A model generated the notes under the pieces. The model worked only from the letters and a program-made list of their open reading frames with translations, was not told where the DNA came from and made no database searches. The position numbers were made by a program, and so were the translations under genes. Of a DNA stretch of 62,419 bases, positions 59,187 through 62,419 are shown one piece after another (position 1 is the first letter of the stretch; each line of letters starts with the position of its first letter). Origin of the DNA: an uncultured Acidimicrobiales bacterium. Its GTDB lineage: Bacteria > Actinomycetota > Acidimicrobiia > Acidimicrobiales > SZUA-35. The stretch spans positions 1 through 62,419 of the forward strand of contig CALGOA010000046.1 in NCBI GenBank assembly GCA_937958015.1, read 5' to 3'.

Positions 59187-62017
59187 AGGCGGTACTCCTC
59201 GGCGCCGGGTTTCAGGGGACGGGCATACCACAGCGGCCGGCGGAGACCGGAGTCGTTGGTTCCGGCCGGTCGGGTCTTGGACATCCAATCGAGATAGGCC
59301 TCGCGGCTCTTGGCGGTATCGACGACCACGTCGCCGTATTCGTCGCCGGCCTGGGCCGGGTCGACGGTGACCCGCTGGTGCCAGCACTGCATGCCGCTGA
59401 TCGGATCGGGCTGCACACAGAAGGTTGCGTTCTGGTGCACCCCGGTGTCCTTCCACCAGATGCGATCGGTGTCGCCGTCATCGGACTGATAGGACTCGAC
59501 GCCTTTCTCACGTTTCAGCTTCCAGGTGGTTCCACCGTCGCCGTTTTCGCTCTTGGAGATCGCGGCCTTGCCGGCCATCCAGCTCTTCGCCGAGTCCTCT
59601 TCGAGGCGCCAGCGACCCATGTGGTGGGAAGCGGCGACGACACCGGGACGGATGCCTTCGGTCCGCCATGCGGCGATGACGAAGTGGCCGATGCGAGTGC
59701 TGATGCGCACCAGTCCGTTCTCTTCGATCCCCAGCTTTTCTGCGTCTTGGGGGTGGATCCACAACGGGTGCCGGTGGCTGATCTCGCTGAGCCACTTGCT
59801 GTTGGCCGAGCGGGTGTGAATGAGCGTGGGAATGCGGAAGGTCGGCAGCAGGATCCGTTCGTTGCCGGCCATGTCGATGTCTTCCCAGTGCACCTGGGAC
59901 GGGATCCACTTGGGTGTGGCATATTCGGGCCAGCCCCACTCGGCCAGCGTGCTGCTGTAGAGCTCGAGCTTGCGGGACGGGGTGGGGAACCCCTCCTTCG
60001 CCTCACCGTCGATCTCAACCGCCGGCGATCCGTCCCCGAGCGGTGCCAGCTTCAGATCTCCGAGCGTCTCCAGGTTGCCGTCCCACGTGCCCGGGGTTCC
60101 CTTCTTGCGGAAGACGCCGTCGGGACCCTTCACGCAGTCGGCGAGGGCCTCGGGCGCAACCGACTTCTCATAGGGTTCATACGGATCGGTTGGGACCTCG
60201 AATGCACTGCGGTTCCGCATGTACTCCAGTGGTTCCTCGCCCGCATCGGCGGCGGCCTTGTCGAGACCCGGGACGTTCTCCTCGAACATCTTTGCGTAGT
60301 ACTCATCGATGGTGACCGGCTTGCCGGGGTGTTTCTCGGATTCGAACCACTTCCGGATACCCATCGAGCCGTCCGGGTCGATGTGCCAGCTGAGATCGAT
60401 CCAGAACTCGTTCTCTTCCCACACCTCGCCCGGGTTGTAGTCGTAACTGCGAGTATCGGGGCCGATCTCCTTGCCCTGGATCTCAGCGAAACGACGGAAG
60501 GTGGACTGACGGAAACCGATCCAACGGCCGGCCTGGGTTTCGTAGCTGTGGACGTCGTGTCGTTCGGCGCCAACACCCATGGGCAGCACGTAGTCGGCGA
60601 ACCAACTGGTCTCGGACCAGGTGGGCGTAAGCGCCACATGGCAGTTGACCTTGTTCTCGTCGGTCAGGGCTTCCATCCAGGAGAACCCGTCCGGGTTGGT
60701 CCAGATCGGGTTGTACACCCGACTGAAGTAGACATCGAGTTTGCCTCGGCCCTCGTTGAGGAAGTGCGGGAGCAGGATCGACATCTCGTGGTAGGCCAGC
60801 GGGAACTCCTTCGGCCATTCGAGTTCGTTCCACTTGTGGGTGTTCGGTGCGCCAAGGGGTGCTGCCGCCTTGAACTTATTCATGCCGTTGCCGGCGGTTC
60901 CGCCCTTGGTGGCGACCGAACCGGTGAGCACGTTTAGGAAGAACAGGCAGCGCGCCACCTGCCAGCCACCCATGTGACCAGCACCGGCAGCTCGCCAGTT
61001 GTGCGAGGCGAACTTGGTGGGGTGTTTGCCGATGAGGTCGGCGATTTCCCGGATGGTCTCGGCGTCGATTCCGGTCTTTTGTTCCGCGGCTTCCGGGGTG
61101 TACTCGGCGTACTCGTCCAGCAGCGCATCGCGCATCGAACTGAACTGCACCGGACGGTCGGGGTGTTTGGCCTTCAGGTAGGTGTCCCAGTTGGTCCACC
61201 GTTCCATGAATTCGGCATTCCAAGTGCTGTTCAGAACGAGCAGTCGAGCGATGGCCAGCAGCAGGTAGGGCTCGGTGCCGGGCCATGCGGGCAGCCAGTA
61301 GTCGGCCTTCGCTCCGGTATTCGATAGGCGGGGATCAACGCAGATGACCTTGGCGCCGTTCTCCTTCGCCTTGATGATGCGCTGAGCGTGGGGGTTGAAG
61401 TAGTGACCGCTCTCGAGGTGGGCCGAGATCAGGAAGATCACCTGGGCGTGTTCAAAGTCCGACGACGGACGGTCGTGGCCCATCCAGCTCTGATAACCGA
61501 TACGAGCGTTGGAGCTGCAGATGTTGGTGTGGCTGTTGTGCCCGTCGACGCCCCACGCCTTCAGAACCCGGTCGGTGTAGCCGTCTTCGCCGGGACGGCC
61601 GACGTGGTACATGATCTCGTTGTTGCGTTCCTCCTGGATGGCGGTGCGGATGCGCCCGCCGATCTCGGTGAGGGCGGTATCCCAGCTGATTCGTTCCCAC
61701 TGACCCGAACCGCGAGCTCCCTTGCGCTTCATCGGATACATGATGCGTTCGGGGTCATAGACCTGGTTCAGCGTGGCCGGGCCCTTGGCGCAGTTGCGAC
61801 CGCGGGATCCCGGGTGTTCGGGGTTGCCCTCGATCTTGGCGATGTCGCCGGTGTCCTTGTCGAAGTACGCCACCAGACCGCAACCGGCCTCACAGTTGAA
61901 ACAGGTGGTGGGCACCAGGGCGTAGTTGCGCTCCTTGCGTTCGGGCCATGCCTTCGCATCGAGCTCTCGCCAGTCGTGCCACTGCTCCAGCGGCGGATAC
62001 TTATTGAGATCAGTCAT
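59183..62017 (-). CDS. molybdopterin oxidoreductase catalytic subunit, 4Fe-4S
   Basis: 944-residue Mo/W-bis-MGD enzyme of the DMSO reductase/CISM family. The N-terminal iron-sulfur site is C39-x2-C42-x3-C46 with C76 (TTCFNCEAGC ... RNCAKGP). Cys167 in HTNICSSNARIGY is at the Mo-ligand position, as in formate dehydrogenases, periplasmic nitrate reductases or polysulfide/thiosulfate reductases. The C-terminal MGD domain is near 730-850 (ILLPTFRIPTLIHTRSANSKW). There is no Tat signal. No beta or membrane subunit is in the window. Substrate unresolved. GGAGG lies 13 bases before the start. Confidence 0.88.
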   Translation of the reverse strand: MTDLNKYPPLEQWHDWRELDAKAWPERKERNYALVPTTCFNCEAGCGLVAYFDKDTGDIAKIEGNPEHPGSRGRNCAKGPATLNQVYDPERIMYPMKRKGARGSGQWERISWDTALTEIGGRIRTAIQEERNNEIMYHVGRPGEDGYTDRVLKAWGVDGHNSHTNICSSNARIGYQSWMGHDRPSSDFEHAQVIFLISAHLESGHYFNPHAQRIIKAKENGAKVICVDPRLSNTGAKADYWLPAWPGTEPYLLLAIARLLVLNSTWNAEFMERWTNWDTYLKAKHPDRPVQFSSMRDALLDEYAEYTPEAAEQKTGIDAETIREIADLIGKHPTKFASHNWRAAGAGHMGGWQVARCLFFLNVLTGSVATKGGTAGNGMNKFKAAAPLGAPNTHKWNELEWPKEFPLAYHEMSILLPHFLNEGRGKLDVYFSRVYNPIWTNPDGFSWMEALTDENKVNCHVALTPTWSETSWFADYVLPMGVGAERHDVHSYETQAGRWIGFRQSTFRRFAEIQGKEIGPDTRSYDYNPGEVWEENEFWIDLSWHIDPDGSMGIRKWFESEKHPGKPVTIDEYYAKMFEENVPGLDKAAADAGEEPLEYMRNRSAFEVPTDPYEPYEKSVAPEALADCVKGPDGVFRKKGTPGTWDGNLETLGDLKLAPLGDGSPAVEIDGEAKEGFPTPSRKLELYSSTLAEWGWPEYATPKWIPSQVHWEDIDMAGNERILLPTFRIPTLIHTRSANSKWLSEISHRHPLWIHPQDAEKLGIEENGLVRISTRIGHFVIAAWRTEGIRPGVVAASHHMGRWRLEEDSAKSWMAGKAAISKSENGDGGTTWKLKREKGVESYQSDDGDTDRIWWKDTGVHQNATFCVQPDPISGMQCWHQRVTVDPAQAGDEYGDVVVDTAKSREAYLDWMSKTRPAGTNDSGLRRPLWYARPLKPGAEEYRL

Positions 62018-62419
62018 TTGTCCATTGCCTCCACTCGCCTCACAGGAGTGCGTGGCGAACGCTGATAGAAATTTTGCCCGTTCACTGGGCTCGGTTTCCG
62101 GTGATCTAGTCGGGTCGCTGCGGCCTCGCTCCGCTCAAACAGCCTTCGAACATCGGTTGCGCTGCCTTGCTGGCGCAGCGGCAACCTCACGAACGGCTGT
62201 GACCCTCCCGGAGGGATGCGGGCTGGATTGTTTGGACCGGCAACATCTGACGGAGCGCATTGTGTAACGCCGACAGGCAAAGCAGCCCCCGGCGTTTGAA
62301 AGGCAGCACGCAGCGTCTGCGTCGGCTCCGTGCAACGTGGCCGGAGCGACCCGACCGAAGTAACCGGAGACCGAGCGCAGCGAACGGTCCGACTACGGGC
62401 GCGTGCGCCACGTACTCCC
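62018..62419. other. non-coding tail of the window, inverted repeat only
   Basis: 402 bases without a convincing gene. On the minus strand it holds the ribosome site (GTGGAGGCA) of the molybdopterin gene. GTCGGGTCGCTGCGGCC (62109-62125) and GGCCGGAGCGACCCGAC (62339-62355) are inverted copies with one mismatch, 213 bases apart. Open frames here have atypical arginine-rich composition and no family resemblance. I see no tRNA or rRNA pattern. Confidence 0.6.
62109..62355. repeat. 17-bp inverted repeats at 62109-62125 and 62339-62355
   Basis: Sixteen of 17 positions agree between the left arm and the reverse complement of the right arm. The span between has no recognisable transposase or structure. 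Confidence 0.55.

Noticed and set aside
62355..62385. Cobalamin (B12-box-like) riboswitch element
   Set aside because: A segment reading CCGGAGACCG resembles part of a B12 box, but the surrounding conserved stems are not recognisable and no B12 gene follows.

Overview
This 62.4 kb window is dense, GC-rich (about 60-65%) bacterial chromosome with roughly 64 genes, most abutting or overlapping. It looks like an actinomycete of the Acidimicrobiia type (Ilumatobacter-like, free-living). The reasons are an EgtD-type ergothioneine methyltransferase, an Rv2061-like PPOX/F420 family protein, DUF1707 proteins, two class F sortases, Drr-type ABC exporters, and many genes with a TANNNT -10 box only 6-9 bases before the start codon (leaderless style). 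I see no tRNA, rRNA, CRISPR array, phage or insertion sequence. The taxonomy is an inference from gene content.

Layout. 0-16.5 kb: ABC exporter, TauE/SafE exporter, an ECF sigma factor with a membrane partner flanked by an identical 25-bp direct repeat, a class V aminotransferase, MaoC hydratase, hydrolase and aldolase, an Asp-rich repeat surface protein with a class F sortase, a polysaccharide ligase, hemerythrin, egtD and a TrkA-type K+ channel. 16.6-20.0 kb: pyruvate carboxylase. 20.0-33.4 kb: a 13-gene minus-strand catabolic cluster. 33.5-42.9 kb: nuclease-fold protein, ABC exporter, arsC plus aquaporin, nitroreductase, an HD-GYP protein with Ig-like repeats, DUF1707 and PAP2. 42.9-47.1 kb: an oxidation island (aldehyde dehydrogenase, HPPD-like VOC protein, AsnC regulator, P450). 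47.1-62.4 kb: ABHD14-like lipoprotein, cytochrome bd oxidase, rhodanese, YceI, guanine deaminase, sortase plus DUF4397 substrate candidate, NAD(P)HX epimerase, Fur, SulP transporter and a large molybdopterin oxidoreductase.

The best candidate for an undescribed system is the 20-33.4 kb cluster. A LacI-type regulator with a palindromic operator over its own promoter heads a run of translationally coupled genes: a HisD/HpsN-type dehydrogenase, an SDR dehydrogenase, a double cupin, a CUT1-type ABC importer (binding protein and two permeases, no ATPase), then four NTF2/SnoaL-like proteins and a short MetE-type zinc methyltransferase homologue. A fifth NTF2-like gene lies just upstream of the regulator. 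The layout says uptake and oxidation of one specific organic compound. The substrate is unknown; a polyol, sulfonate or methylated/thiol-conjugated alcohol is possible by family logic only.

Second-tier points are two lipoprotein sortases lacking the usual catalytic arginine next to plausible substrates, the HD-GYP/Ig fusion, the AsnC-P450-VOC island with an interrupted palindrome between its divergent genes, and small repeat families (25-bp direct repeat, GTAACGAA hairpins).
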